Shown in pieces: positions 17,453-25,647 of a DNA stretch of 54,791 nt. The stretch's first letter is position 1; every line of letters begins with the position of its first letter. Source of the stretch: CAIOZA01 sp964464375 (lineage in GTDB: Bacteria; Bacteroidota; Ignavibacteria; Kapaibacteriales; UBA2268); assembly GCA_964464375.1 (NCBI GenBank), contig CAYXFU010000024.1, positions 1-54,791 of the forward strand. The letters run 5' to 3'. The position numbers and the translations under genes were made by a program. Under the pieces are notes generated by a model that saw only the letters and a list, made by a program, of their open reading frames with translations, was not told where the DNA came from and did not search any database.

Positions 17453-18568
17453 TTACTGCGATTTGCCTCTCGCTTTAATCTTATATTCATCGATTACTTT
17501 ATCAACATCGACAAGATAGACCTTGTCGAACAAGTTCATGACTACACAGGCATGATTGGGAATAATCCTTAGTTTCTCCCCTATTCTGAAAGCCTCACCC
17601 TGATGGATCATTACTCCATGTTCCTCGGAGACTCGCGCTATCACGGCGTTCTTGTCATTGATATAACCATGCCCCGAAAACTGAGAATTCGGATTTGTAA
17701 TCTTATCCAGTGCCAGAGCCTTTGCACCGGCATCAATGATAGTTCTGTCCAACGCCGGTTTACCGATGACTGTAGCCAACACACTCAAGGCACAATCATC
17801 TATTGTGCAGGAACCAAGCGATGTCTGGATGACATCATAGAATATATAATTGCCCGGTCTCAGTTCATCTACCCCTTTTACCTGTGATGAATATGGTGCC
17901 GTAGGTGTTGATCCAACGCTGACGGTATTAATCTCATATCCGTCAGATCTAAGTTGGGAAGCAAGCCCTACCATAAACTCGCCTTCGTGTCTGCCGATTT
18001 CTTTAACCTCATCGATGTCCTGAGCAGAATAAGCCTGCCCTGCGTGAGTAAGAATACCGGCAAGTGTGATTCCGTCTATATCTTTAATGAATTCAGCTAA
18101 GTCGGCTATTTCACCATAATCCGATAGTCCGCTGCGGTTAAGCCCCGAGTTGATTTCAATGAAGATTTCCATTACTATGCCGGATTGGTTAAATGCTTCA
18201 GCAATACCTTTGGCAGCGGCAAACGAATCAACAGTGCATGTAATTCTATCAATTCTTTTGTGCAATTCAACAAGTCTTCTTAGTTTTGTCTCACCAACTA
18301 TTATATTAGCAATCTGAATGTCTCTGAAACCACAATCAGCCATAACTTCAGCTTCGCCCAGCTTTGCAACTGCAATACCTTTTGCGCCAATTTCCTGTTG
18401 AATTTTAGCAAGATCCGGAGTTTTGTGAGTTTTCGTATGAGGTCTAAGATTTATTCCCGCATCATCGCATATCTTCTGCATTCGATGCAGATTATGCATC
18501 ATTCGGCTTTGCTCGATGATTAATGCAGGAGTTTCAATGTCTTTAAATTCGGTATGAAGCTTATTCAT
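17453..18568 (-). CDS. D-threonine aldolase / D-serine dehydratase-like enzyme
   Basis: 371 aa, a fold-type III PLP enzyme with an N-terminal alanine-racemase-like barrel. The PLP lysine lies in RPHTKTHKTP (42-51). The C-terminal PNHAC motif (about residue 340) provides His and Cys typical of the divalent-metal site of this family. It would cleave D-threonine or D-3-hydroxy-amino acids to glycine plus aldehyde, or dehydrate D-serine. The gene overlaps the upstream RHH gene by 8 bp and lies downstream of the SPFH gene, so all three are probably co-transcribed. The substrate is uncertain. Confidence 0.85.
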   Translation of the reverse strand: MNKLHTEFKDIETPALIIEQSRMMHNLHRMQKICDDAGINLRPHTKTHKTPDLAKIQQEIGAKGIAVAKLGEAEVMADCGFRDIQIANIIVGETKLRRLVELHKRIDRITCTVDSFAAAKGIAEAFNQSGIVMEIFIEINSGLNRSGLSDYGEIADLAEFIKDIDGITLAGILTHAGQAYSAQDIDEVKEIGRHEGEFMVGLASQLRSDGYEINTVSVGSTPTAPYSSQVKGVDELRPGNYIFYDVIQTSLGSCTIDDCALSVLATVIGKPALDRTIIDAGAKALALDKITNPNSQFSGHGYINDKNAVIARVSEEHGVMIHQGEAFRIGEKLRIIPNHACVVMNLFDKVYLVDVDKVIDEYKIKARGKSQ

Positions 18569-18746
18569 TGTTATCCTTTTTATTAGTCTGACCGCTGTCC
18601 TTCAATCTGCCGGTTTTCTTCAGAGCCTCACGGAGCAAAAATTCGATATGCGAATTAATGCTCCGGAAGTCATCATCAGCCCATTTCTTGAGCTTATTAA
18701 ATGTCTCCTCGTCTATTCTCAGCGGAAAGTTCTTCTTCTCCCCCAT
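18561..18746 (-). CDS. small Arc-type ribbon-helix-helix protein
   Basis: 61 aa. KNFPLRIDEETFNKLKKWADDDFRSINSHIEFLLREAL fits the beta-alpha-alpha RHH fold of Arc/MetJ proteins, so DNA binding as a dimer is likely. It lies 12 bp after the SPFH stop and overlaps the aldolase start by 8 bp. SPFH genes are often followed by such an Arc-like gene in other bacteria. The PLRIDE start resembles those partners more than a toxin-antitoxin antitoxin, and no toxin is adjacent. It may autoregulate the operon. Confidence 0.8.
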   Translation of the reverse strand: MGEKKNFPLRIDEETFNKLKKWADDDFRSINSHIEFLLREALKKTGRLKDSGQTNKKDNNE

Positions 18747-18758
18747 TTTTCTTTCCTC

Positions 18759-19664
18759 TTAAGAGTATAGTGATCCGGTATTGATTACAGGCTGTGTTTC
18801 ACGGTCTGAAGTCAAAGTAACCAATAGATTATTAACCATTTGAGCTTTTTTCTCGTCATCGAGCTTAACGACATCATTTTTGTCAAGATAGTTCAAAGCC
18901 ATTTCGACCATAGTAACAGCACCGACAACAATTTTCTTTCTTGCCATAATGATTGCCTGCGCTTGCTGACGGCGAAGCATAGCCTGAGCAATTTCCGGCG
19001 AATATGCAAGATGGCTGATTCTGGCTTCGAGAATCTCGACTCCGGCTATTTCAAGTCTGTCGCTTAGTTCCTGTCTGATTTCCTGAGCAATGGTATCGGA
19101 GTTCTCGCGAAGTGAAATTGTTGTGTTGGCTGGATGGGCTGCCTCTGGTTCTATTGTCATCAGAAGGTCATCATCGTGATGAGAATCATAGGGATACCTT
19201 GTTGCGATTGTTCTAATAGCAGTTTCACTTTGGATAGAAACGAATGATTCATATTTTTCGACATCAAAAGTTGCTGCAGCAGAATTGAAAACTTTCCATG
19301 AAATTACTGCAGCAATTTCGATTGGATTTCCTTCTTTGTCATTCACTTTGATTTTATCAGAATGAAAATTATGAACTCTGAGGGAAACTCTGATTTTCTG
19401 TGTAAATGGATTAACCCAAAAGAATCCGGATTCTCTTATTACACCTGTGAATGTTCCGAGAAAGATAAGAACCATTGATTCATTTGGATATACAATAGCA
19501 AAACCTGTGAAAGAGAATAGAGTGCCTGCAAGAATTATAATTCCAAGAATGGGAATTTTGAAGACTGTAATCAATAATATCCCTAATGCAATCAGGCATA
19601 GATCCAGAAGAAGAAAGAAACCACCGTTGAACTTAGATGCGTCTTTTTCGATATTAGTTTTCAT
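18759..19664 (-). CDS. SPFH/Band 7 domain membrane protein
   Basis: 301 aa. Two hydrophobic segments near the N-terminus (about 15-55) precede the SPFH domain (about 60-260), with features of the family: NPFTQKIRVSLRVHNF, VNDKEGNPIEIAAVISWKV, and a helical ARISHLAYSPEIAQAMLRRQQAQAI segment. SPFH proteins build ring- or cage-like assemblies that organise membranes and proteases. It is the first gene of a three-gene unit with the RHH and aldolase-like genes and diverges from leuS. The start at 19664 gives a normal short cytoplasmic N-tail. Confidence 0.9.
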   Translation of the reverse strand: MKTNIEKDASKFNGGFFLLLDLCLIALGILLITVFKIPILGIIILAGTLFSFTGFAIVYPNESMVLIFLGTFTGVIRESGFFWVNPFTQKIRVSLRVHNFHSDKIKVNDKEGNPIEIAAVISWKVFNSAAATFDVEKYESFVSIQSETAIRTIATRYPYDSHHDDDLLMTIEPEAAHPANTTISLRENSDTIAQEIRQELSDRLEIAGVEILEARISHLAYSPEIAQAMLRRQQAQAIIMARKKIVVGAVTMVEMALNYLDKNDVVKLDDEKKAQMVNNLLVTLTSDRETQPVINTGSLYS

Positions 19665-19800
19665 TGAAAACTCCTTAAAAAATAGTATAAAAATGATATC
19701 ACTAAAATATCATAATAATATTAATATTACAAATTATTTTTTCAAAATTCTGAATATTTTCTAAAGCAAACTCATTCAAAAATAATAGCAGATTTTTTCG

Positions 19801-19808
19801 TAATTTTG
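19801..19808 (+). promoter_or_regulatory. FCB-type -7 box upstream of leuS
   Basis: TAATTTTG matches the Bacteroidota -7 consensus TAnnTTTG and lies 33 bp before the leuS ATG. No TTTG -33 box is present at the expected distance, so the promoter is only partly supported. Confidence 0.45.
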
Positions 19809-19841
19809 TAGTTTGTATAAATTTATAAATAGCATAGAATT

Positions 19842-22388
19842 ATGGCGAATTATCCTTTTAAAACTATTGAACCTAAATGGCAGAAATACTGGCAGGACAA
19901 GAATATTTACAGAACTGAAGACGACTTTTCGAAACCCAAATATTATATACTCGATATGTTCCCCTATCCTAGCGGTGCAGGACTCCATATCGGACACCCA
20001 GAAGGATACACAGCAACTGATATAATCGCAAGATATAAGCGGATGAAAGGCTTCAATGTACTCCATCCTATGGGATTTGATGCTTTTGGTTTGCCGACTG
20101 AGAGATACTGCATGACTACAGGCAAACATCCTATTGATGCTACTGCGACAAATATCGGAGTATTCACCAGACAGCTCGACCTACTGGGTTTGGGTTATGA
20201 TTGGAACAGATTGATCAACACTACTGATCCAAATTATTACAAGTGGACACAGTGGATGTTTCTGTTAATTTATAATTCATGGTATGATGAAACACTTCAG
20301 AAAGCAAGACCAATCGACGAATTGCCAATTCCGGAAGATATCAAGGACCAAAAAGAAATTGATGAATATATCGACAGCAAAAGACTAGCTTTTATATCTA
20401 TGATTCCCGTTAACTGGTGCGAGGAATTAGGGACAGTACTTGCTAACGAAGAAGTTGATGAATGGCGCGAAAAAGGATATTCTGTTGAACGCCGTCCGAT
20501 GCGTCAATGGATGATAAAAATTACAACTTATGCTCAGAGATTACTCGATGATCTTGATCTTGTCAACTGGCCGCATTCAACATTAGAAATGCAGAAAAAC
20601 TGGATCGGCAAGAGCGAAGGTGCAGAAATTGATTTCGAAGTATTTGAATCCAATGATAAAATCAGGGTATTCACAACAAGACCTGATACTATCTTTGGTG
20701 CAACATACATGGTTCTTGCTCCGGAACATCCTTTAGTAAATGGATTAACTACTGTCGAAAACAAACAAAAAATTGCAGATTATATTCATACTGCTTCCTT
20801 CAAGAGCGATCTTGAGAGAACTGAACTGAACAAAGATAAATCCGGTGTATTTACAGGAGCTTATGCTGTCAATCCGGCAACGGGCAATAAGGTTCCTATC
20901 TGGATTGCGGATTATGTGTTGGCACAGTATGGAACAGGCGCAATCATGGCTGTACCGGGACATGACGAACGTGACCATGAATTTGCACTTCAATACGGAC
21001 TTCCTATCTTACAAGTTGTTGCAAAAAGTGGAAGTGATATAGATATTACTAAAGAAGCATTTTGTGAAGATGGTCTTGGTGTTAACTCCACAAATGACGA
21101 TGTTTCATTCAATGGGTTAAACACACATGATGCTAAGAAGACAGCTTGCGAGTGGATTGAACGAAAAGGAATCGGCAAAAGTAAGATTCAGTTTAAACTA
21201 CGCGATTGGTTATTCTCCAGACAAAGATACTGGGGTGAACCAATTCCAATCATGTACTTTGAGGATGGTAGCAGACGTTCACTCGATGCAGATGAACTGC
21301 CACTAACGCTGCCTCCGGTTGTTGATTTTCAACCGGCAGGGACAGGTGAATCCCCACTTGCAAAGATCGATAGCTGGGTGAATTTTATTGATAAAAAAAC
21401 GGGCAAAAAAGCCAGATTTGAAACGAATACTATGCCACAGTGGGCTGGATCATGCTGGTATTATCTTAGATATATTGATCCAAACAATACTGAAACTTTT
21501 GCTTCTGTTGATAAAGAAAAGTATTGGATGGACGGGGGTGGAATAGATTTATATGTGGGTGGTGCTGAACATGCTGTTCTTCACTTGCTTTATGCACGTT
21601 TTTGGCACAAAGTATTATTTGACTATAATCTAGTTTCAACACCTGAACCATTCAAGAGACTCTTTCATCAAGGATTGATCATGGGTGAAGACGGAAGAAA
21701 AATGTCGAAGTCACTCGGCAATGTAATTAATCCTGATGATGTTGTTGCAAAATTTGGAGCAGATTCTCTTAGAATGTTCGAAATGTTTCTCGGTCCATTG
21801 CAGGATTCAAAGCCATGGTCGGAGACTGGAATTGAAGGTGTTTACAGGTTCTTAAACAGAGTTTGGAGGCTTATAGCTGATGAAGAAGGAAACCTGCTTG
21901 GCAGTGTCCAAAATGTGAAATTAACAACTGATCAGGAATTTGTGCTTCACTCGACAATCAAAAAGATTGCTGATGATATTGAAGATTTGAAGTTCAATAC
22001 AGCAGTTTCGCAAATGATGATTTTTGTAAATGAATTCAACCGATATGACATCAAGCCACTCAATGCCATGAAAGACTTTGTGCTGTGTTTATCACCGTTT
22101 GCTCCGCATATTTGTGAAGAGCTTTGGCGTATCCTTGGTAATACTGATTCAGTTGTGCTTCAATCATATCCTGATTATGATGAAAACAAGATTGTTAAGC
22201 AGAGTATAGAAATGGTCATTCAGGTAACAAGCAAGATCAGAAGTAAAATGACTGTTGCACCAGGAATGACTCAGGAACAGGTTCAGGAGTTGGCATTGGC
22301 AGATGTAAATGTTCAGAAATTCATGGAGAATAAGCCTGTAAGGAAAGTTATTTTCGTTCAGGATAAATTAATCAATATCATAGTCTAA
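19842..22388 (+). CDS. leuS: leucyl-tRNA synthetase
   Basis: 848 aa, a class I aminoacyl-tRNA synthetase that charges tRNA-Leu. The HIGH motif is at 49-52 (PYPSGAGLHIGHPEGYT), and KMSKS is intact at 620-624 (GRKMSKSLGN). The CP1 editing domain has TRPDTIFGATYM and GHDERDHEFA. The C-terminal anticodon-binding and tRNA-binding domains are complete, ending VQDKLINIIV. Length is within the bacterial norm. The ATG at 19842 begins the conserved MANYPFKTIEPKWQ. The rlmN gene follows after 4 bp, so translational coupling is likely. Confidence 0.98.
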   Translation: MANYPFKTIEPKWQKYWQDKNIYRTEDDFSKPKYYILDMFPYPSGAGLHIGHPEGYTATDIIARYKRMKGFNVLHPMGFDAFGLPTERYCMTTGKHPIDATATNIGVFTRQLDLLGLGYDWNRLINTTDPNYYKWTQWMFLLIYNSWYDETLQKARPIDELPIPEDIKDQKEIDEYIDSKRLAFISMIPVNWCEELGTVLANEEVDEWREKGYSVERRPMRQWMIKITTYAQRLLDDLDLVNWPHSTLEMQKNWIGKSEGAEIDFEVFESNDKIRVFTTRPDTIFGATYMVLAPEHPLVNGLTTVENKQKIADYIHTASFKSDLERTELNKDKSGVFTGAYAVNPATGNKVPIWIADYVLAQYGTGAIMAVPGHDERDHEFALQYGLPILQVVAKSGSDIDITKEAFCEDGLGVNSTNDDVSFNGLNTHDAKKTACEWIERKGIGKSKIQFKLRDWLFSRQRYWGEPIPIMYFEDGSRRSLDADELPLTLPPVVDFQPAGTGESPLAKIDSWVNFIDKKTGKKARFETNTMPQWAGSCWYYLRYIDPNNTETFASVDKEKYWMDGGGIDLYVGGAEHAVLHLLYARFWHKVLFDYNLVSTPEPFKRLFHQGLIMGEDGRKMSKSLGNVINPDDVVAKFGADSLRMFEMFLGPLQDSKPWSETGIEGVYRFLNRVWRLIADEEGNLLGSVQNVKLTTDQEFVLHSTIKKIADDIEDLKFNTAVSQMMIFVNEFNRYDIKPLNAMKDFVLCLSPFAPHICEELWRILGNTDSVVLQSYPDYDENKIVKQSIEMVIQVTSKIRSKMTVAPGMTQEQVQELALADVNVQKFMENKPVRKVIFVQDKLINIIV

Positions 22389-22392
22389 TAAA

Positions 22393-23505
22393 TTGGAAAA
22401 TACAACTAAAATAGAAGCATTGAAATGTATAAAGGATTTCAGTTATGAAGAACTGAAGTGCTTTATTCAAGAAATTGGAGAGCCGGCTTACAGGGCAGAT
22501 CAGATATATACTGACATTTATTCAAATCGCCGAAACAGCTTCGATGGATTTAAAACAATACCTTTAGCGTTAAGACAGAAACTAAGTAAAGTGTTGATTC
22601 TTAATTCCATTACCAGTCATAAAGCACAGTACTCAACTGATGGAACTATTAAGTTTTTATTTGATTATGCTAATGGATCATCAGTAGAATCAGTGATGAT
22701 TCCTAAATCTGACGAGGACAATGAAGATACGATGAAACGTATGACGTTATGCGTCTCATCACAAGTAGGATGTGCTTTGGATTGTTCTTTCTGTGCAACA
22801 GGTAAACTGAAATTCACACGTAATCTAACTGCCGGAGAAATTGTTGACCAAGTTCTCAATGTTGAGAGAATCAGCAATATAAAGATATCGAATATTGTGT
22901 TTATGGGCATGGGTGAGCCTTTGATGAACCTCGATAATGTTCTGAAGGCGATAGATATTCTGACGAACCAGCAAGCAATGATAATCAGTCGTAAAAGGAT
23001 AACGATTTCGACATCCGGAATTATTCCTAAGATGAATGAACTTGCTGAAGTTAAACCCCCTATCAAGCTTGCTGTATCACTTCATGCAACTACACAGGAT
23101 CTGAGAAAAGACATTATGCCTATAGCACAGAAGTGGGATTTATCTTCACTGAGAGTGGCTTGCGAGAATTATTACCGTAAGACTAAAATTCCTGTAACTT
23201 TTGAATATATTCTTTTTGATGGAATCAATAACACAGATTATGATGCAAATAGGCTAGCAAAATTCGTAAGAGCCTTTCCATCAAAAATTAATATTATTCA
23301 GTTTCACGATATTAGCTTTACTAATCCTGTTCCCCAGAAAGTTGACCTGTCTCCTGCTTCGATGGAGCAGATAGATAAATTTGTGGATAAGCTAAGATCT
23401 TTAGGAGTAAATGCATTCCTGCGAACTTCGAGTGGCTTCGATATCGACGCTGCCTGCGGACAGCTTGCCTTTTCGAAGAAAAATGATGGAAACGATAATG
23501 GATAA
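22393..23505 (+). CDS. rlmN: 23S rRNA (adenine2503-C2)-methyltransferase
   Basis: 370 aa, a radical SAM enzyme that methylates C2 of A2503 in 23S rRNA and A37 in some tRNAs. The cluster-binding cysteines are C127, C131 and C134 (GCALDCSFCATG). GMGEPLMN and the SGIIPKM and AVSLHA blocks follow, and the C-terminal catalytic cysteine sits in DIDAACGQLAF. There is no in-frame ATG before the conserved N-terminal helix, so TTG at 22393, four bases after the leuS stop, is the likely start. Confidence 0.96.
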   Translation: MENTTKIEALKCIKDFSYEELKCFIQEIGEPAYRADQIYTDIYSNRRNSFDGFKTIPLALRQKLSKVLILNSITSHKAQYSTDGTIKFLFDYANGSSVESVMIPKSDEDNEDTMKRMTLCVSSQVGCALDCSFCATGKLKFTRNLTAGEIVDQVLNVERISNIKISNIVFMGMGEPLMNLDNVLKAIDILTNQQAMIISRKRITISTSGIIPKMNELAEVKPPIKLAVSLHATTQDLRKDIMPIAQKWDLSSLRVACENYYRKTKIPVTFEYILFDGINNTDYDANRLAKFVRAFPSKINIIQFHDISFTNPVPQKVDLSPASMEQIDKFVDKLRSLGVNAFLRTSSGFDIDAACGQLAFSKKNDGNDNG

Positions 23506-23556
23506 TTGGCACGATTGTTTCAGAATATCTGTAAGTAAAATTAACACAACAAATTG

Positions 23557-24471
23557 ATGAAGAGAATATTTCTAAATATTTCGTTTTTGATTTTTATCTG
23601 CATTGGAGCAGCTTCAGCCGATTCCTCTTCATTAGATGGATTCAAACCAAAGTATGGAAATCTTTATCTTGTGAAACTTTTCAACGGTGATATTCTCACA
23701 GGTAATCTCATAGAGTTCACCGAAGATGCAGACTCTGTTCTATTCATAAAGATTAAGACAGCAATTGGAACTGCAACAATCTATGATTATCAGATCAATA
23801 GTATCATATTAAAAGAAGACGAATACAAGCACTCTCACAGGGTTTTTCTTCTTCCTACTGCTGAACCTATTGGTTCTAATCATTTTATTGGAAATTTTGA
23901 GTTATTGTTCTTCTACATGGGATTTGGAATCTCTGATATTTTTTCGATGACTGCCGGCAGAAGTATTTTGCCCAATATTCCATCCGGTCAGCAGGTCTCA
24001 GTTGTTAATACAAAATTCACAGTTTATCATGATACATTTGATTCTCTTGCCAAAGGTGTTTACATTGCTGTTGGGGCGAATCTGTCCTTTATCAATCACA
24101 ATAACAGGCTCACTCATATTTATGGAGTTAGCACTGTTGATTTCGGCAGATCCAAACTGACGGCTAATCTATTCTACAAAGCTGGAGCACAAGATTTTTA
24201 TGTTTTGAATTTCTGGAACTATTCCCAACCAATGTTATACCAGAACGGCTCGTTTGGCCTTGGATTAGGACTTGACAGCAAACTCCCACAACGCAATGAT
24301 GTTCATGTTATTGCTGAACTTTGGAACAGCGACATAGCTAGACCAACGCACACAGCTGTTCTTATTGGATTGCGCATTTGTAACACTACATTTTCGGCAG
24401 ATTTTGGATTATCATTCTTTACACAGCCCTTTGCGGCACCATTTGTTAGTTTTATCTGGACACCATTTTAA
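23557..24471 (+). CDS. secreted or outer-membrane beta-rich protein, unknown
   Basis: 304 aa from the ATG at 23557, directly after an in-frame TTG. Signal peptide about 1-21 (KRIFLNISFLIFICIGAASA). Residues about 30-95 (LYLVKLFNGDILTGNLIEF ... KTAIGTATIYDYQINSIIL) look like a small Sm/SH3-like beta domain. The rest alternates aromatic beta strands (FIGNFELLFFYMGFGISDIFSM ... FVSFIWTPF) and ends in Phe, suggesting an outer-membrane barrel of about eight or more strands. Its stop overlaps the kdsB ATG by one base, indicating co-transcription. I do not recognise a named family. Confidence 0.7.
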   Translation: MKRIFLNISFLIFICIGAASADSSSLDGFKPKYGNLYLVKLFNGDILTGNLIEFTEDADSVLFIKIKTAIGTATIYDYQINSIILKEDEYKHSHRVFLLPTAEPIGSNHFIGNFELLFFYMGFGISDIFSMTAGRSILPNIPSGQQVSVVNTKFTVYHDTFDSLAKGVYIAVGANLSFINHNNRLTHIYGVSTVDFGRSKLTANLFYKAGAQDFYVLNFWNYSQPMLYQNGSFGLGLGLDSKLPQRNDVHVIAELWNSDIARPTHTAVLIGLRICNTTFSADFGLSFFTQPFAAPFVSFIWTPF

Positions 24472-25241
24472 TGAATAACAACATTTACAGATCCCGAAAT
24501 ATTGACGTAATTGCCATCATTCCAGCAAGAATGCAATCAACCAGACTACCGGGGAAACCGTTAGCAGATATTAATGGCAAACCATTGATTTATCATGTTT
24601 GGAATGCGGCTTGTCAGAGCAAAAAGCTTAGAAGAATTGTCGTTGCTACAGATGACCAGCGAATAGCCGATGCCTGTCAGAATTTTGGTGCTGAGTTCAT
24701 TATGACTCCTACCAATATTGCTAGTGGAACTGACAGGATAATATTCGCTGTTAAAGCATTGAAGGATGATGCAGATTATATTCTTAATATTCAGGGAGAT
24801 GAGCCGCTAATCAGCGGTCAGCTGATTGACAGGGTAATCGATGAAACAGTCCTGTCGGGAGCTCATGTGGGAACGGTTATCTCGCAGATCACAAGTGCAG
24901 ATGATCTCTTCAATCCATCAGTTGTTAAGGTTGTTCTTGATAGTGAATGCAATGCTATGTACTTTTCGCGCAGTCCGATACCATTTCTTAGAGATACCGA
25001 ACAGGAAAAATGGCTAAATCATGCTAAGTACTGGAAGCATATCGGGATTTACGCATATTCATTTCCCGCACTTGAGAGATTCGCTGAACTTCCTATCTCC
25101 GCACTTGAGTCCGTCGAAAAGCTTGAACAAATGCGTCTCATGCAGGATAATTCAATCTACCGGTGCATCAAAACTAATGAATTCCTCATGGGAGTTGACA
25201 CACCTGAAGACTTGGAAAGAATCAGAGAGATATTGAAATGA
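24471..25241 (+). CDS. kdsB: 3-deoxy-manno-octulosonate cytidylyltransferase
   Basis: 256 aa, close to the family's usual ~250. It activates Kdo to CMP-Kdo for LPS inner core synthesis. The nucleotide-binding start IIPARMQSTRLPGKPLADI is intact, as are NIQGDEPLI, YFSRSPIPF, HIGIYAYS and the closing EQMRLMQDNSIYR ... GVDTPEDLERIREIL. The ATG overlaps the previous stop. The last 95 bp (25147-25241) are duplicated at 25477-25571, and the stop overlaps the DUF2442 ATG (ATGA). Confidence 0.97.
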   Translation: MNNNIYRSRNIDVIAIIPARMQSTRLPGKPLADINGKPLIYHVWNAACQSKKLRRIVVATDDQRIADACQNFGAEFIMTPTNIASGTDRIIFAVKALKDDADYILNIQGDEPLISGQLIDRVIDETVLSGAHVGTVISQITSADDLFNPSVVKVVLDSECNAMYFSRSPIPFLRDTEQEKWLNHAKYWKHIGIYAYSFPALERFAELPISALESVEKLEQMRLMQDNSIYRCIKTNEFLMGVDTPEDLERIREILK

Positions 25242-25480
25242 GTTTACATTTGAATCCAAGAGTTAAAAATGTAGCTCCAAATAAAGATTTCACATTAGAA
25301 GTTGAATTTACTAATGATGAAATAAAAATATTTGATATGAAGCCGTATCTTGAAATCGGGATATTTCAAGAACTTAAAGATTATAATAAATTCAGGTTTG
25401 TAAAACCCTTCTTGGGTTCTATCCAATGGAATGGCGGACAGGATTTTTGCCCTGATACTCTTTATCTTGATAGTAAATAA
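25238..25480 (+). CDS. DUF2442 domain protein
   Basis: 80 aa. The sequence VEFTNDEIKIFDMKPYLEIGIFQELKDYNKF ... SIQWNGGQDFCPDTLYL matches the short DUF2442 family, often found next to DUF4160-type proteins and suspected to be a toxin-antitoxin or mobile accessory component. No partner gene is present here. It begins on the kdsB stop (ATGA) and ends three bases into a second, diverged copy of the kdsB 3' end, so it looks like an inserted cassette. Confidence 0.8.
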   Translation: MSLHLNPRVKNVAPNKDFTLEVEFTNDEIKIFDMKPYLEIGIFQELKDYNKFRFVKPFLGSIQWNGGQDFCPDTLYLDSK

Positions 25481-25571
25481 TTCAATCTACAGGTGCATCA
25501 GAACTGATGAATTCCTAATGGAAGTTGACACACTGGAAGATTTGGAAAGAGTTAGAGAGATTTTGAAATAG
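25477..25571 (+). pseudogene. duplicated, diverged copy of the kdsB 3' end
   Basis: 95 bp aligning without gaps to 25147-25241 with about 13 differences, or 86% identity by my count. It encodes NSIYRCIRTDEFLMEVDTLEDLERVREILK-stop against NSIYRCIKTNEFLMGVDTPEDLERIREILK-stop in kdsB. Most changes are conservative, so it was once a functional tail. It has no start and follows the DUF2442 stop. Confidence 0.85.
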
Positions 25572-25593
25572 CTTATATTATTAGAATTTATAA

Positions 25594-25626
25594 TAAAAAA
25601 ACCTCATTGGAACTGTCCAATGAGGT
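25594..25626 (-). terminator. Rho-independent terminator of the argF-to-cDPGS-like cluster
   Basis: ACCTCATTGGA (25601-25611), 4-base loop, TCCAATGAGGT (25616-25626), followed on the minus strand by a run of seven T. The 11-bp stem is perfect. It ends the minus-strand cluster and may also stop plus-strand kdsB transcription. Confidence 0.9.
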
Positions 25627-25647
25627 CTTGCACTAAAATGCGCTAAA

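Noticed and set aside
18561..18746. RHH protein as antitoxin of a toxin-antitoxin pair
   Set aside because: No toxin-like gene adjoins it; the neighbours are SPFH and a PLP enzyme, and SPFH-Arc pairing is known.
22393..22395. TTG start of rlmN taken as evidence of a broken gene
   Set aside because: The frame is complete with all catalytic motifs and lies 4 bp after leuS; a TTG start with coupling is plausible and coaX shows the same pattern.
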